From: Daphnia carinata
Taxonomy: Eukaryota; Arthropoda; Branchiopoda; Diplostraca; Daphniidae
Reading direction: 5' to 3'
Length of the DNA stretch: 64,000 nucleotides
NCBI RefSeq assembly: GCF_022539665.2
Contig: NC_081336.1
Coordinates: forward strand, 3,922,221-3,986,220
The notes beneath the pieces were generated by a model. It was not told where the DNA came from. It saw only the letters and a list, made by a program, of their open reading frames with translations, and did no database searches. The number at the start of each line of letters is the position of its first letter. The first letter of the stretch is position 1. This document shows, in pieces, positions 62,801-64,000 of this stretch. The translations under genes and the position numbers were made by a program.

Positions 62801-64000
62801 AAACGTTAGGCAAAAATCCACTACAAGTTGTAAAGCTCACTACATACATGTTCTTCCTCTTCTACTGCATGCTTAATTGTCCGCTCGATACCTTCAAGGA
62901 GCGTGTCAAAGGTATCAGGGATCAACCGGAATCTACATGGAATGTTAGAGCGAAAAACTCCTGACTCGAGAGCTTCAACGTGACCACCGACGTAGGTTTC
63001 AGTGTCAAGGAGGTAACCGTCTTCAGTCCACTTCTGGAGCATGGACACTTGTTTGTTGGGGAAGACAATATTGGCACGGAATGCTTGTACCATCAAAAGC
63101 GACTCGCACAAAGTTCCAGAACCTTTACGCAAGACTTCATCGGGTTCCATAGGAATGATGGTACACAAGGCGAAGATGAAAGGATGGACGTACTTTATGT
63201 ACAGATAATAAGTAGCCACGGCATCAGACACTGAATAATTAGCCATGCTTGAGGCTGTTCTGCGGCCATTCGACACATTTCTTCTGGATCCAATTCCACG
63301 GGATCGTAGCGTAATTTGGCTTTTGCCACGGCCTTTAGATTTTGCGAGCCCACCGGCAGATAAGAATCACGTTTCACCCAGTTAAAACAATCCATGTGGA
63401 TTGAAGGGCGACAGCTATAAACGCCCTCTTCATCACGTTCCCAGCCAATCATTTTTGCCATGTTCATATCATGGAATGTAGCGCGAGCCTCCACGAACGA
63501 CCAATCGAAGAAATCACCGTTGTACGTGACGATAATGTGAGGTTTCACTTGAAGGATGTGATCCAAGAAGAGCTGAATTAGAGACACTTCGTTAAGCTCG
63601 TTGAAAACGGTGAAGAGTCCTTCAAATTCAGGTTTTGGTGTATATTCAAAATCTTCAACATCCGCTGAGACTAATCTATCTCTCGATTAGTTATCAAGTA
63701 GCCCTTAAAAGTAAATATACGTTTAAGAGGTTTAACATCACCAACCTATTGTTAAAAAACAAAACAAACAAAAAAAACTTTAGAAACATACCTGCCCGTC
63801 AATCATGTACGAAATCATGAAAATTTGATCGGTGGCTGGATCGGGGAATTTTAACGGCAACTTTGTGGTTTCGATATCAAAAGCAAGTACAATGGTGTCA
63901 GGAGTGTCAATGATATCGTCCCGGCGAGTAATAGACATCGTTTCGGATCCTTTAAATTTAACTGCGTACCACAAGCCAACGCAGATGTTCATGTCAATCG
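56809..64000 (-). CDS. POLE: DNA polymerase epsilon catalytic subunit (5' end outside window; frame breaks)
   Basis: Exons, 5' to 3': 64000-63792, 63703-62848, 62786-62536, 62472-62238, 62170-61738, 61671-61366, 61308-61037, 60975-60668, 60602-59874, 59810-59571, 59509-59417, 59356-58670, 58608-58461, 58383-58337, 58275-57966, 57883-57262, 57194-57062, 56991-56809. Exonuclease motifs are [20 protein letters not shown] and [11 protein letters not shown]. Polymerase motifs are DVGAMYQN (A), [18 protein letters not shown] (B) and ELDTDGIW (C). The inactive C-terminal polymerase half and two cysteine modules (CPTCNHC..CPLC and CKKC..CSC) follow, as in human POLE. It is the leading-strand replicase and also works in repair. 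Frame breaks lie near 63675, 63248 and 61300; elsewhere frames and splice sites are intact. They may be sequence errors or real damage. Confidence 0.95.

Overview
The window looks like a crustacean genome, most likely a Daphnia-type branchiopod. The genes are intron-bearing and animal in type. Introns are short (60-300 bases) or filled with homopolymer and pyrimidine tracts. One gene is an arthropod bruchpilot/ELKS gene that keeps parts insects are thought to have lost. TATCGAT (DRE-like) motifs sit upstream of two genes. The species is an inference; no ribosomal or mitochondrial marker is present.

Layout. 1-910 (+): last part of an SLC2-type sugar transporter. 911-6305: gene-poor, low complexity. 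6306-12043 (-): MED20, five exons, complete. 12044-14331: intergenic between divergent genes. 14332-30859 (+): the bruchpilot/ELKS active-zone scaffold gene, with alternative middle exons and two alternative 3' ends. 32356-32426 (-): tRNA-Gly(GCC). 33074-35804 (+): a BTB protein with 13 C2H2 zinc fingers. 36404-40145 (+): XPC, nine exons. 41582-42469 (+): spermidine/spermine (diamine) acetyltransferase, five exons. 42.6-54.4 kb: an accessory region with nine tRNA-like sequences, several foldback or hairpin-chain elements, a 0.6-kb inverted repeat pair, mirrored remnants of an unidentified gene, and the 3' part of another unidentified minus-strand gene. 54565-56725 (+): DTL/Cdt2, eight exons. 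56809-64000 (-): DNA polymerase epsilon catalytic subunit from the exonuclease domain to the C-terminal zinc modules, 18 exons, open at the right edge.

How genes relate. XPC (damage recognition in nucleotide excision repair), DTL (PCNA-coupled CRL4 receptor) and POLE (replicative and repair polymerase) lie within 28 kb. DTL and POLE end tail to tail with only 83 bases between stop codons. DTL has a perfect E2F-type site upstream. The other genes have no obvious shared pathway.

Main points for follow-up. (1) One brp/ELKS locus carries both the insect BRP-type and the vertebrate ELKS-type ends. (2) A family of elements in 42.7-52 kb has a tRNA-like head followed by a chain of hairpins; two hairpins keep pairing although their sequences differ between copies. 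(3) A 352-bp element has terminal inverted repeats and five strong hairpins, two with UNCG-type loops. (4) POLE has three local frame breaks and an unusual residue in polymerase motif A. Exon boundaries, phases and family matches were worked out by eye; no database search was run.
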